Positions 12,075 to 24,200 are shown, counted from the first letter of the stretch. The stretch: DNA of 64,000 bases from Meandrina meandrites (GCA_963693305.1 OY855914.1:23596972-23660971), one strand, 5' to 3'. Notes: generated by a model not told the origin, from the letters alone. Translations and numbers: made by a program.

Positions 12075-12774
12075 TTTTCACAAGGTAGTTTTTCGTTTGG
12101 CGTTGCTTTAGCTAAATAAACAGCAAAAAGACGGCGTTTATTGCCAGCTAACACGAGGAGTTTTCTTCAGATTGGTTCTGAACGACATCGCGCCATTTAA
12201 ATCTGAGGTATGTTAGTAGCAGGACATTATTTTCACATGCTTATACCAGGTTTACTTACATTTATTATTTCTTTCTCTTTGTAATTTTGTGATGATGGCT
12301 AAGACTAGAAAATATTTAACGGTGAAAGTTTGCTGCATGGTTTAAGTTATTTTTCCAAGCGTCCGCTTTCGGGACTCAGTAACTGGATTCAATTATATCC
12401 AACCGTTTTCCAGTGTTCAGTTGCCCATTTTCGGCGATGACTCCGACGAGTTAGTCAACTTGCGCGTACTTTTGGATTCAAGCTTCTCCGATTTTCGCCG
12501 GGGAAGAACGTGGTACCGTACAAAGCATGTCCATTTTCGGGGACAAACGAAATCTCGCGATCTAGATTTTAGTTCTAAGCGTCCATTTTCGCGCAGTCGA
12601 CGTAGCAATTATCTTTAGGTCGCCATTTCGGGGATGACTCGGAAAAATTGTCAGCTTACGTGTCCTGCTAGCTTTCAGCTACGCCCATTTTCGTCAGCGT
12701 GAAACGTGGTACCCTACAAAGCATGTCCATTTTCGGGGACAAACGAATTCTCACAATCTAGTTTTTTTGTTTGT

Positions 12775-12796
12775 CGTTTCTTTAGCTAAAGAAACG
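12775..12796. repeat. 22-bp perfect palindrome in array spacer
   Basis: The sequence reads cgtttctttag then its exact complement, with no loop. Degenerate versions occupy the same place in other spacers (near 12103, 13396 and 14686). Confidence 0.9.
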
Positions 12797-15540
12797 GCAA
12801 AAAAAGACGGCGTTTCCGGCCAGCTAACACAAGGAGTTTTCTTCAGATTGGTTCTGAACGACATCGCGCCATTTAAATCTGAGGTATGTTAGTAGCACGA
12901 CATTATTTTTACATGCTTATACCAGGTTTACTTGCATTTGTTATTTCTTTTTCTTTTCCTTGGTGATTTTGTGGTGAAAGTTTGCTGCATGGTTTCAATT
13001 ATTTTTCCTAGCGTCCGTTTTCGGGGACGTACTGATTGGCTTCAGTTATATCCTAAGAACTTTTCGGAAATGACTGGAATTTGTCAACGTGCGCGTACTG
13101 TTGGACTCTAGCTGGGCCATTATCGCCGGCGTAGAACGTGGAAAGCATGTCCATTTTCGGGGGACAAATGAATTATGGCAACCTAGTTTGTCGTTCAAAG
13201 CGTCCATTTTCGCGGAGTCTATATAGAAAGTGTCGTCCATTTTTGTTGATGACTCGGACAGATTTGTCCTCGAAACGCGTCCAGCTAATTTCCAGCCGCG
13301 CCCATTTTCGTCGGCGCGAAACGTGGTACCGTACAAAGCATGTCCATTTTCGGGGACAAACGAATTCTCACAAGCTAGCTAGTTTTCGTTCGTCCGTTAC
13401 TTTTGCTAAAGCGACAACGAAATGGCTGTGTTTCCGGAAGCTAACACCGGGAGTTAATACGACGTCGAGTCATTTAAAACCGAGGTATGTTAACAGCTTG
13501 ACAACGTTTTCACATATGTTTATACTAGGTTTCCTACATTTGTTGTTTCTTTTCCTTTCAGTTTGTAATTTTGTGGCAAAGACTACAAAATATTTAACGG
13601 TGAAAGGTTTCTGGTTTCAGTTAGTTTTCCTAGCGTCCGTTTTCGGGGACGTAAATACTTATTGGCTTCAATGGTATCAGAAGAACTTTTTCCAGTGTTC
13701 AAGTCGTCCATTTTCGGGGATGACTCGGACGAGTTTGTCAACTTGCACTTACTCAGTGTTGGATCCAGGCTACGCCTATTTTCGCCGGCGAAGAACGTGG
13801 CACCGTACAAAGCATGTCCATTTTCGGGGACAACCAAAGTCACGAAATTTAGGTTTTCGCTCCAACGTCCATTTTCACGGAGCTGACGTAGTCTTTAGGT
13901 CGTCCATTTTCGAGGATAACTCGGACGAGTTTGTCAGCTTGTGGGTCTTGCTAATTCAGTTCTAGCTACACCCATTTTCGTCGGCGAGAAACGTGGTTCA
14001 AAGCATGTCCATTTTCGGGGACAAACGAATTCTCGCAAGCTAGGTTTTGATTTGGCGTGCTTTAGCAGGAGCATCCTCCAGATTGGATCTGAATGACGTC
14101 ACGCCATTTAAAATAAAACTGAGGTATGCCAATAGCTGGACATCATTTTCACATGCGTTTATACCAGGTTTACTTGCATTTGCTATTCCTCTTTTGGTTT
14201 GAAGTATAGAGATTTGGCACACACCGCAACCCACTCACAATCTCGTTTAACTCTTCTGTTAGTCTGGTTCCTTCTCTTTCGAAATCGCTCTTTGTAAATT
14301 TATGATGGTGGTAAAGACAGAACATTTTCGTCCATTTTCGGGAATGGCTCGGACGAGTTTATCAACCTACACGTACTGTTGGATTTTAGCTACGCCCAAT
14401 TTCGTCGGCGTGAAACGTGCCACCGTACAAAGCATGTCCATTTTCGAGGACAAACGAATTATCGCAACCTAGGTTTTCGTTCCAAGCTTCCGTTTTCGCG
14501 GAGGAAGTAGCTGTCTTCTGCAGGTCGTCCATTTTCGGGGATGACTCGGACAATTTTGTCAGCCTACGCGTCCAGCTGATTTCTGGCTACGCCCATTTTC
14601 GTCGGCGTGAAACGTAACACCGTACAAAGCATGTCCATTTTCGGGGACAAACGAATTCTCACAACATAGGTTTTCGTTTTGCGTTGCTTTAGCTAAAGAA
14701 ACGACGAAAAGACTGCGTTTACGAAAGCCAACACTAGAAGCTTTCTCCAGACTGGATCTTGACGACATCGTGTCATTTATAATAAAACTGGTATTTTCGC
14801 ATATTTTTTTACACGGTTTACTAACAATTATTATTTCTTTTTCTTTCTTTATTTAGCGGTGAACGGGTTGCTGCATGGTTTCGGTTATTTTCCTCGCGCC
14901 TGTTTTCGGGGGCGTAATTGAAATTTTCCCAGTGTTTAAGTCGCCATTTTCGGGGATGACTTGGACGAGTTCGTCAACTTACACGTACTGTTGGATTCTA
15001 GTTACGCCCATTTTCGTCGGCGTATAACGTGTTATCGTACAAAGTATGTCCATTTTCGGGGACAAATGAATTCTCGCAACCTAGTTTGTCGTCCATTTTC
15101 GCGGAGACGACATGTTGATTATCTTTAGGTCACCCATTTTCGGGGATGACTCGGACAAATCTTGTCAGTTAATGCGTCCGGCTAATTTCTAGCTAAGTCA
15201 GTTTTCGTCGTCCTGAAACGTGGTTCCGTACAAAGCATGTCCATTTTCGGGGACAAACGAATTCTCGCGACCTAGATTTTAGTTATAAGCGTCCATTTTC
15301 GCGCAGTCGACGGAGCAATTATCTTTAGGTTATCCATTTTCGCGGATGACTCGAGCAAAATTGTCAGCTAACGCGTCTTGCTAATTTCTAGCTACACCCA
15401 TTTTCGCAGGCGCGAAACGTGGTACCGTACAAAGCATGTCCACTTTGAAGACATTGTTTACGACCAGCTAACACCAGGAGCTTTCTCCAGACTGGATCTG
15501 TACGACAACGTGCTATTTAAAACTGAGGTAAGTAAATCAA

Positions 15541-17200
15541 AATAGCTGGACACCGTTTTCACATATCTTTACACCAGTATAGGCAGAGAAACCACGTGCG
15601 ACCCTCTGTAGCAAACTGTTCAATGCCCCACGTACCCTTCCTTTTCTCACAGAAAAGGAACCTTAGAAATTATCGCTTTGTAGATTTAACCCTTTGCTGT
15701 CTTTGTTTGCTCAATTTTTTCCCCTTCAAATCGTCTGGGATTTAGTCTTTGAAGAGTTAAATTATATATGCATGTCAGTGTATGCTTTGATAAACAACAG
15801 GTAAGCCGTCACGTAACCCAAACTACAACAGCAAACCGGCCTTGAGGCAAGTGAAACTGAGCGACATGTGAGTTGTGTTGTCGTTGTTTTTAACTCATCT
15901 CGAGGTTTAAGCCCTTACAGGTTATTTTGGCGTTGTCTGAATGAAGCCAGGACAAGAAAAACAAGCGGTTAAGCCACTGACAGCTATCAAGGATGGAGCT
16001 TTCCCCAGTGATGGTTGACTGTGAGTACTATGGCGAATTTTACCACTAAATTTTCAGAACTAACATCGAATGATCAAAGGAGAAATGAAAGTTCCTATAT
16101 GAAACTAAAAAGGCAACAGTGTGATATGTAATGGTTTGTAATTGTTTATCATCATCAACATCGAAATGCAATTGTTACCCCTGCTGCCGTGTTGTTTTTG
16201 AAAAGAAAGTTAAACAAAGGAATGAAGGAACTGTCTTAATTAAGACGTTTTTGCATTTTATTTGGTCGTTTTATTTATTAAGTACCTGAGATGTATCTAA
16301 GTATCTGTTGCATTGTAGCAACATTCTTGGAAGGTGTTTTAATTATATCTACTAATGCATTCATAAAGTTTTTTTCTACAACCCAAGGCTACCACCAGAT
16401 GGCCAAGCCCTCGCAGCCCTCCATTGTAGTATACAAGAACTCTTCAGCAATCAGCTCTCTGCCATTTACTCTTCCAGTGTTTTGATTGGTGATTACCACA
16501 AGACAGCTAAGCCGTCCGGCTGGAGTCTGTGAGGACCAGATCAGATCCACACCGAGATTGTTGGACAGGGAGCTCCCGTGCATGATTGTACCTTGCTCTC
16601 GTCAGAAAACCGTCGGGGACATATCAGGTTCGACCTTTCGTTTAAATAACGTCAAATTCATGGGAGCAAATGTGTCTATGCTGGGGCCCTAGTCTTATGT
16701 TAACACCGAATGCAATCGTTCTCTCAGGGGAGATTCTTGGGGTTGTTGTGGCCCTTCATTTTTTGAAATTTTAGAAGAACACTCCTTGATGAAGTTTTCC
16801 AAATACAGCAACCGTAATTCATCGAAACCACGTTTGATAACCTGACTGCAGTACATTGTTAACTCGTACTAATATTCAGGAAGTCGAAATTTAAGTTCCT
16901 GATATTAACATTTCTGAGAAATCTATAGTTTCAGCTTTAATCATCGAGCCCATCAGCTTTGATCATCTTTCCCCTTATTTCAGCCTTTTTCCTGGCTGTA
17001 TATCTCGTATGTGTCTTGTTTGGTAGTACACTTTATATCTTACAGCTTCGTACGTAATCAGCATCATTCCAAACCTAACTCCTGTCCAGTTTATGACATC
17101 TCGAGCTGGAAAGACCGTATCGCTGTTTGGACTGTTGGCTGTGTACCTTACCGTGTGTAATCGTATTATACCAGTTCGTGAACAGAAAACTATCAGCTAA
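15541..17200. other. Intergenic, possible non-coding exon, no gene recognised
   Basis: A strong donor (gag|gtaagt) closes the hairpin array near 15527. A potential exon lies between an acceptor at about 15919 (cccttacag) and a donor GTGAGT at about 16021. Short open frames at 16389-16692 on both strands resemble no family known to me. Nothing else is recognisable. Confidence 0.35.
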
Positions 17201-17214
17201 GCAATTCAGCACAT

Positions 17215-17800
17215 CCTGCAGACTTCGTGCTCTCAGGAACATTTTCTGCGCCATAGGACAGGCATGCCGATTATTTCTGTTGCTTCAGCTTCCTACAGAC
17301 TACACTGGCTCTGAGTGTCATCCTCCCCGTCTCGAGAGAGGCATGTCGATTATTTCTGCTGCTTCAGCAAGCTACATTCTACAGACTTCGGGCTTTGACC
17401 AGGCCTGCCGATTCGTCCTGTTGCTTCAGCGTCCAACATCCTACAGACTACGGGCTCTGAGGATCATCAACCCCGTCACGAGGCAAGCATGCAAATTCTT
17501 CCTCTCTGTTGCCCCAGCAAACTACATCCTGCAGACTACGGGCTCTGAGGAACATCGACCCCGTCACGAGGCAAGCATGCAAATTCTTTCTGTTGCTTCA
17601 GCAAGCTATGTCCTGCAGACTACGGGCTCTGAGGAACATCGACCCCGTCACGAGGCATGCATGTAAATTTCTATTGCTTCATCAAGCTACATCCTGCAGA
17701 CTACGGGCTCTGAGGATCATCATCTCCAGCACCATTCAAGCAGGTGATTCTTTCTGTTGCTTCAGCAAGTTAAATCCTGCAGACTTCGGTGCAATGATCC
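17215..17800 (+). repeat. Degenerate tandem repeat, period about 80 bp, 8 units
   Basis: Units contain cctgcagactacgggctctg, a variable middle (gaacatcgaccccgtcacga), gcatgcaaattctttctgtt and gcttcagcaagctaca. Starts recur roughly every 71-85 bp from 17215. The unit is not a fixed multiple of three and only two frames stay open for part of it, so a coding role is unlikely. Weaker matches may continue to 17900. Confidence 0.8.
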
Positions 17801-17829
17801 TGCCTTTGAGAACTGCCACATAACTGGGG

Positions 17830-19220
17830 CTATGCCATGAATCGATGCAGCCTACAACTACGTTCTCGAGACTAATGCAGTTCCTTTGAGCTTCACGTCC
17901 AGTTACTCCTTACGTGCACATGCATAGCAGCCACCTAGAACAGCAGTTTGCAGGTCTCACTTGGCCCATTGCAGCAGTACCGTAAGACCAGATACACTTC
18001 AGATCTATGCCAATCCAACGGAAACAAAACTGATACTTTTGGACATCGGGTAGACTGTCACAGTTGTACATCCATCCCAGCTATGGACAGTTACTTTTCT
18101 GTCAGTGAACAATGTATGCGCACGTAACGGCGAGATATTGGTGTTACCAAACAGGATATTTTTCAGTCCTTCCAGAAAACTTAGTAGTTAGTAACTAGAC
18201 AGACGGAAGAGGTTTCAAAATTTTGGCTTTGAGGACACCCGTATGACCGCCAGAAAAACGCTCTATTCGCTCAGTTGATGAATATTTGTAGAAGTAACAT
18301 ATCAACAAATACTCGGAAGAGTGTTTCATCACATTTTCAAACACTAAGAAGCGAACTCAGTGGTATTAGGAAATGTGATGTAGCACTCACTCGAGTGTTT
18401 GGTGTATATTCTCAATATATATTATTAATCGAAACGAAAACTATACGGAAAAAAACAATCTATACTGTATAATTAAGATCAGATTTCCAAACTACCGTCA
18501 CAGTTCGGATTTCATGTGTTTTAATGGTCAGGACGCGTTTTGAGAATTTGGCACTACAGTAGGAAAACATGGACCATTTGAGAGAATGTTTACTCGTTGT
18601 TTCAAATTTTAATGTATGGTAAGGGGAAATGATTTGTTGATATTAGGTTAAGTTTCAGTGACCAGATTTTCGCTACAATTTATACAAGTTAACTGAAAGA
18701 AAGTAATGTCGAGAGTCGTCAAGTTCACTTAGAAAGTACTTTTTACTTAGAAATAGATCCTTGAGTAATGATATATAAAAAAAGTTGCAGAAAATATAAA
18801 GATTAAAAACAGGAGATAATACTGTCTAGCAATGTTTACAAAGATGCGATTAAAAGAAAACATTGATATAGCACAGCTTAGTTTCGTAATAAATAGTCTT
18901 ATTTAATTTATAGGGCAATAAAACAAATTAAAAGTACACTTGTCCTGTGTGGTTCTTTGTCGTTAAAGTTAGTTCCAGGCTCTCTAATTGTGATAGGGCG
19001 AGCTAGCAAATGAAAAAGGAATCGTAAGAGAACGAACGAGAAAGAACGGGAAGGCGAAAAAGCTGGAATGAGGATTAGCTTGTATTTCCGTATATAAACG
19101 TTCCTTTTTTGCTTGTCTGTACATATATTTCCCCTTCCCTTTTCCACAATCCTGGAACTGGAACTTTCATACAAATGCTTCACTCTTTCTTGCGAGTCTA
19201 ATAAAAACAAAGCTTGAACT
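17830..19220. other. Intergenic, no gene recognised
   Basis: AT-rich, no exon with family similarity. A cluster of short inverted motifs (aacactcgagtg type) around 18230-18420 may be transposon debris. Confidence 0.4.
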
Positions 19221-19696
19221 TTTTTAAGGTGGCTGGCGACGGTTTCCAGCACTTATTCGTTGATGGGGGAACATCGCCACTATAAATCAGTTCATGCTAC
19301 AATGATGGTATACACAGCCACCTTGAATGGTAACCAGTAATGTTAAGAAAATGGCAGCAACTTGTTCGCCAATTACTGGTCATTCGTTTGACACCATAAT
19401 TGCACCATTAGCTGACAAGGAATAGTGACAGTAGCACTGATTCAGACACCGGTGGGTGGGTGGGGAGGGCTGGTGCAAATAGGGGGAGGGTAAATAATTT
19501 TTATACATGGGAAAAGAGGGACAAATAAATCGATGCACGTATACATTAAGAGGCGGGGGGTCAGTAAATAATGTGCTTCATAATGGGGTAGGGTCGGGAG
19601 AATTTGAAAATGCTTCCCTTCATTTCCACCAGAGCTCGCCGCCCCCTGGCCGGTCCCTCACCAAAGAAAAAGAGCTAGAAAGTGTTGGGAAAATTA

Positions 19697-19798
19697 CAGT
19701 TGAATCCCGATAACTCGAACCCTCAATAACTCGAACCTCCCACTAACTGGAGCCTTTTTCGATTTCCCTTGAAGGTTCGAGTTATCGGGATTCAACTG
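19697..19798. mobile_element. pogo/Tigger-type MITE, 102 bp
   Basis: Perfect 25-bp terminal inverted repeats (19697-19721 and 19774-19798) starting CAGTTGAATCCCGATAAC, flanked by TA on each side (19695-19696, 19799-19800). CAGT-starting termini with TA target duplication are the hallmark of pogo-like Tc1/mariner elements. The interior carries a further partial copy of the terminus. Confidence 0.85.
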
Positions 19799-19800
19799 TA

Positions 19801-21299
19801 TAAGCCACCTTTATCTCGACGACAGTTTTTTCATTTAAATGTATAAATACATTCATTTGACAGATTTTTTTATTTGCTTGATCGAATCTGTGTGTGATGC
19901 TGATTTGAACTTTTAACCGCGTTTTAGCCGTTCAAAAACGTGGCATGGGGTAAGACGAGCTATATGACGTCAAAACCGGCAGAACAGAGAGTTTACCGAG
20001 TTGGGTTGCCGGAAAACCAGAAAAAAAACAGCTGCTGTTTTCCCTAGTAAATTCCATGTTCGCTTTGGTTGCTTCTTGACTAGCCCCAGTTCCTCTCCTC
20101 GCGCGGTTTTAGACCCACCGGAAGTGAAATTTCACGTTTTTGAACTGCTAAAACGTGATGAAAATATAAAAACGATTTTGGGATTTTTAAGATGTTCAAA
20201 TCAGAATCCCACATAGATTTGATCAATAGCCCCCATGAGTTGTGGGCAAATGCAGCTTGAGCAGCGATCACAACTTTTCCAATTACCAGCTGTCAATTTA
20301 ATTTTTTTTTTCATATTTTTCAAATGTAAACATATCTGCAATAACGTTGTCATACTGAAAAAAAAAGACAAAACGAAGAAAGGTAAGTCACGACGATATT
20401 CTTAGGGGGGGGTGTGTGGGTGGGGCGCTATGTCATATGTTGAAACTTAAAAAGTACTTGTTTTAGCCATTTTAGAGGATGAAGAGTCGTGTAGTCTTTG
20501 CCATGGCTTTCAGGGTACCTCATTTGGGGGGGGGGGGGGGGGGGGGCAGAAAAATTCACTTTGGCCATCACGGGAGGGAGGACTTCTAAAAGAAAACGTC
20601 ATGGAAAAAATCATAAATCATCGTACCTCCATCTAGGTAAATTAAACACCGCCCCCCCCCCCCCTCCCTTAGCTGTATATAACTCCACTTTCATCCAAAA
20701 CTCGATTTTCACCCCAAAATAGACTTCCTCTAAAAACTCTACTGATGTCACACAAAACTCCACCTCCACACAAAACTCGATGCAGGACTTCGGTTCGAAT
20801 CAGTATAAAGACTTTTTATTGACATAATTTCGCAACTGAAATTGATAATTTACTGAACAGTTTTTTTTCTGTTGGTCCTTCTTTGGAAAATGTAAGAAGT
20901 AGGTTCTTGTAACCTTATGGTATGGTAGCATAGCTATTAATCCGCGTCCTTTCAATATTAATTTATTATTCGATAACCTACAATAACATTTTGTATATTT
21001 GTTTTTGAATTGTCTTCAGTTAAAGGCGCTTACCATTGGTCAGAACTGGCCGGTCAGTCCGGTTCTAGAACAGGATTCCGTTGCTAGTCAGAGTTGTCCA
21101 GTCAAATCACTCAGTGCATAAATATTATACGCTGGACGTTGAGGTGGATTTGTGGGAAAATCTCATAAAATAGGCGCATTTCACATTCAAACCACCAGCC
21201 AATTCTGACTAATGGTATTAAGTGTCCTTAGATACGAATCATAAGTACTTCTATACTTCTGTACTATACTTCGTTTGTAACCAATCAGTCGCATATGTT
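19801..21299. other. Intergenic between the array region and SOD copy 2
   Basis: No exon found. Apart from the G/C runs there is AT-rich sequence. This is the 3' flank of SOD copy 2, but no unambiguous poly-A signal could be assigned. Confidence 0.4.
20526..20664. repeat. 23-G run and 13-C run bracketing 100 bp
   Basis: A run of 23 G (20526-20548) is followed 103 bp later by 13 C (20652-20664). The two can pair as a foldback or form G-quadruplex on one strand. Run lengths may be assembly-dependent. Confidence 0.7.
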
Positions 21300-24200
21300 T
21301 CAAGGCTTTAAATCCGTGATCTCAAGCATGTCAAGTGGCGCGAGTAGGATAGCACCGCATCCCAAACGAGCGCCCGCGTTTCCAGTTTTCAGACTCTCAA
21401 CTGCTGCTGGCCCAACGCCCCGGCCCAGGTCGTCGATTTTCTCATGAATCTGGGAACAAATAGAATAAATACATGTGAAAGTTTATTTACGGGTTCGGAG
21501 TCCTTTCTGTCCTTTCCCAAATGAAAGAGACAGAGATGTTTATCATCTCGTTTAGGGGTATAAATTTCAGATTTTGGTCTCCCTTAGGGTGTTCCTGGCG
21601 AAACGCCAATATTTTTAGCTGTCAAGGTCTCAATTAGGGTTGCACGCGCAAAAAAAAAATAGAAATGTGTGTATGAAAATATTTGAAAAACGTATATCTG
21701 ACGTGTGAATGAATGAATTAGTCTGAAATTGCTATTCTGACGGCACGACTAAGAGATTCGCGGGTTGTTCAGGGATGTTTAGGTATATATAGGTTTTTGG
21801 CGGGAGATTTAGGTCATTCTAGGTCGGTCAGTCTTCGTCTTCGCTCGCTTTTCTTTTTCCTTTAACATGCTGTTTGAACAGTTTTTGTAAATAGTCTACT
21901 GTAAAATGTTCTAGTTTATGTAGTTGAACCCTTTCCTCGGGGTCCCGTGCTGCTGCATTAGACGAGGAATACGTTTCCACATATTTTTGGCCACTTCTAA
22001 AGGGTGGTTTTTAGCGGTTTTTCGTATCTGGCGTAGCAAACCTTTGTATTCTTGAAAACAACAGTTGTTCTTTGCAAGGTTTTAGATTGTAATCAGGATA
22101 TGTTTTGCATCAGATGACTGACTGACAAATCCTCAATAAACTTTCGCATTGAATGTCTCGTGCTAGTGTAGTCAGAATTGGTATCTTTTAAGATGTAAAA
22201 AACTCCGTAGGAAATGAGTACGTTAAGCAAGCAAGCAACCGTGGACGATGATCCTACTGGTATACGCTGGATCAATAGTAATCTAATCGGTTCAAAACAG
22301 AAAATGAAGAATATAAAAAAGCAGAGACCGATACAACGAAGAAAGATTTTAAATTTGGTGTACTATATTTCGGCTCGGGCCAAACCAGCCTTTTTCGGAT
22401 ACAATGGGAGTTTACATTGGAAGCGGTGTTTATGCAGTAATTGTGGTATTTTGTGTAATAACCGGAAATACATTAAATTGACAGTGTCTCCTTTAGGTAA
22501 TTCCCCCCTTTCAATAGGCCATTTTCGTATTCTCGGTTTTGAACTGGAACTAGCGTGTAATGGAGGCTAATGCGGGGGAATGTCAGTTAAAACAGTTTCA
22601 TCTCATTTGCATTAGAAATGATTTACCCGCATCAGCCTCCATTACAAGTCAGTTCCAGTTCGATACCGAGAATACGAAAATGGTCTATTGTCGTATTCGT
22701 GTAATAAGAATGCTTATCTCGTCATACCACAATCGCTCTTCCGACAACTGAAAGGGGTCCGACAAGAGAAACAAGAGGGTCTACAATCTTGAAGATGACA
22801 ACGCCGTTGTGGTTTGATATCAGGTTTCCCAAGTCACCAACATGGCTGCAAACAAGAAACATTTGACTGTCATGCATCTATTTTTATCTCCACCGAATTT
22901 AGTGAATTTATACATTGGATAGGGATTGGGAGGGGGGGGGGGGGCTCCCAACAACTTGGAAATCCTTCGTTTCCTGCCCCTGCCCCCCACCCCCCACCCC
23001 CACCCCCCGTAACCTCCCCACCCCCATTCTCCCGAGTTCCCGCAATCAAAACAGTAGATTACTAAGGTGATAAAAGCAAAACAACATAAAATAAGCCGTA
23101 AACAGGAGCACCTTACCACAAAAGAACAGGCTCTGGTTACACAAAGCTAGCGTGACATTGCGTGACGTAGCTCCCTTACCGTACTTTGTCCTGAGGTGCA
23201 CCATGGGCCTGGTAAAGCGGATTATAATGACTTCCGGTTGATTGGCATCCTGAAAAATAATACACGGTATCTAACTACCGAGCTCTGAGACACAAACGGA
23301 AAAAATAGTTTTGATTGAAAGTGCCATAAAGCGAAGTATCTGATTGGCCAACCAGGAGTAACGACCAATCAGAGACAAATGACACGCAATACTGCAAGGC
23401 TGATCATACTACGTGAAAAAAGCAAACTTTGTAAAACACCAACACGACTAGAACCGAACCGTAGTATGATCAGCCTTGCAGTATTGTTTGTCATTTTTTT
23501 TTATTTTTCTGCTGATCAGATCCCTAGTTGGATGATCCTTAGCAGCATTTTCGTTTGCAGTCCCTTCGTTTCCTTTAAGTCTTATAATAAGAAATACTCT
23601 CTATAAAATGCTACGTGATGTCATCAGTAGGTAATTATCTTGGTCTGCCTCGAGTAAAATGGAGATAAGCGCGCTTTTGGATGCATTATCATTGTTATAA
23701 ACATTATCGTTATTGCTTACGATATCGTTATCGTTAACGTTATCGTTTTCGATTTCGTTATCGTTATCGTTAAATGGTTATGGTTGTTAAAAGAGGTTTG
23801 CTATAGATCACTCTAGCTGGAATTTAAATTATATGATCACCATCCGTAACAGTGTCTCCATATTCGTGGATATGAAAGCCGTGCATCGTGTTCGGAGGAA
23901 GACCAGAAATGTTTACAAAAATGGCGGTGGGGCCTCCAAGTGGCTGGAAAGCAAAAAAACCAAACAGCACAATTAATTATCTACCGACCTGCTAGGGTTG
24001 TTGCTGAATGCGAAGAAAAATCTTCCGGCTGAGGCAAGCGACAGCCGGAAATACGTCTGCGTTCGCAGCCTAACTGACTACCACATTACCCCCAAAACGT
24101 GATAGCGTAAGTATGTAAGTAACATAAGACGTCGCTATGTGTGATTGACGAATGAGAGTCAATCTAGATGCCTTGTTATAATTAAGTATCCCTCCCTTGT

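Larger units (their letters stand above)
9640..15460 (+). repeat. Array of about 65 constant-loop hairpins
   Basis: Seen directly: the motif (C)CATTTTCG(GG) occurs about 65 times, nearly always between short complementary arms. Main classes are A (acgcc..ggcgt, loop cattttcgtc), B (tgtcc..ggaca, loop attttcgg), C (cgtc..gacg, long loop), D (gtcgtcc..ggatgac) and E (cgtcc..ggacg). Stem bases vary between copies and most changes keep pairing or a G-T wobble. The section 9640-10290 has E-type units roughly 50-115 bp apart; 11315-15540 has the ordered higher-order repeat. No intact protein frame runs through it: the 199-bp basic period is not divisible by three. Function is unknown; a structured non-coding RNA or a hairpin satellite are the main readings. 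Confidence 0.85.
11315..15540 (+). repeat. Higher-order repeat of about 630 bp, six copies
   Basis: Each copy runs E hairpin, then D-A-B-C-D-A-B, then a 250-380 bp spacer with recurring landmarks: a gctttagctaaag palindrome, ggagttttcttcagattgg, catttaaa.ctgaggtatgtta, ccaggtttacttgcattt and a pyrimidine tract. E positions are about 11315, 12358, 13009, 13633 and 14897; the copy near 14265 lacks a clear E. The first copy is lengthened by two additional 199-bp units. Confidence 0.75.

Noticed and set aside
11531..12111. Three overlapping 60-70 residue frames with identical starts
   Set aside because: These are echoes of the 199-bp tandem; no start context, no family similarity, and each is terminated by the next unit's frame shift.
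13138..13965. 275-residue open frame (Arg/His/Phe-rich) on the plus strand
   Set aside because: It lies wholly in the hairpin array. The repeated AHFRRRETWYRTKHVHFRGQ text is the translation of the A and B hairpins, and the 199-bp period shifts frame in every unit.
9640..15460. CRISPR-like array
   Set aside because: Repeats are irregular, stems vary between units, spacers are themselves repetitive, and the genome is eukaryotic.
11600..15460. Hammerhead ribozymes in the array (GAAAC follows hairpin A)
   Set aside because: No CUGANGA core precedes the hairpin in any unit, so the GAAAC is coincidental.
16389..16692. Overlapping open frames on both strands
   Set aside because: No family resemblance, no supported splice sites, and mutual overlap make coding unlikely.
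22517..22530. Relation between the MITE tip GGCCATTTTCG and the array loop CATTTTCG
   Set aside because: Only eight bases match and the surrounding structure differs (long arms against short hairpin); chance is likely in AT-rich DNA.
22814..23119. Pro-rich and Gly-rich frames on both strands
   Set aside because: They are read through G and C homopolymer runs next to SOD exon 5.
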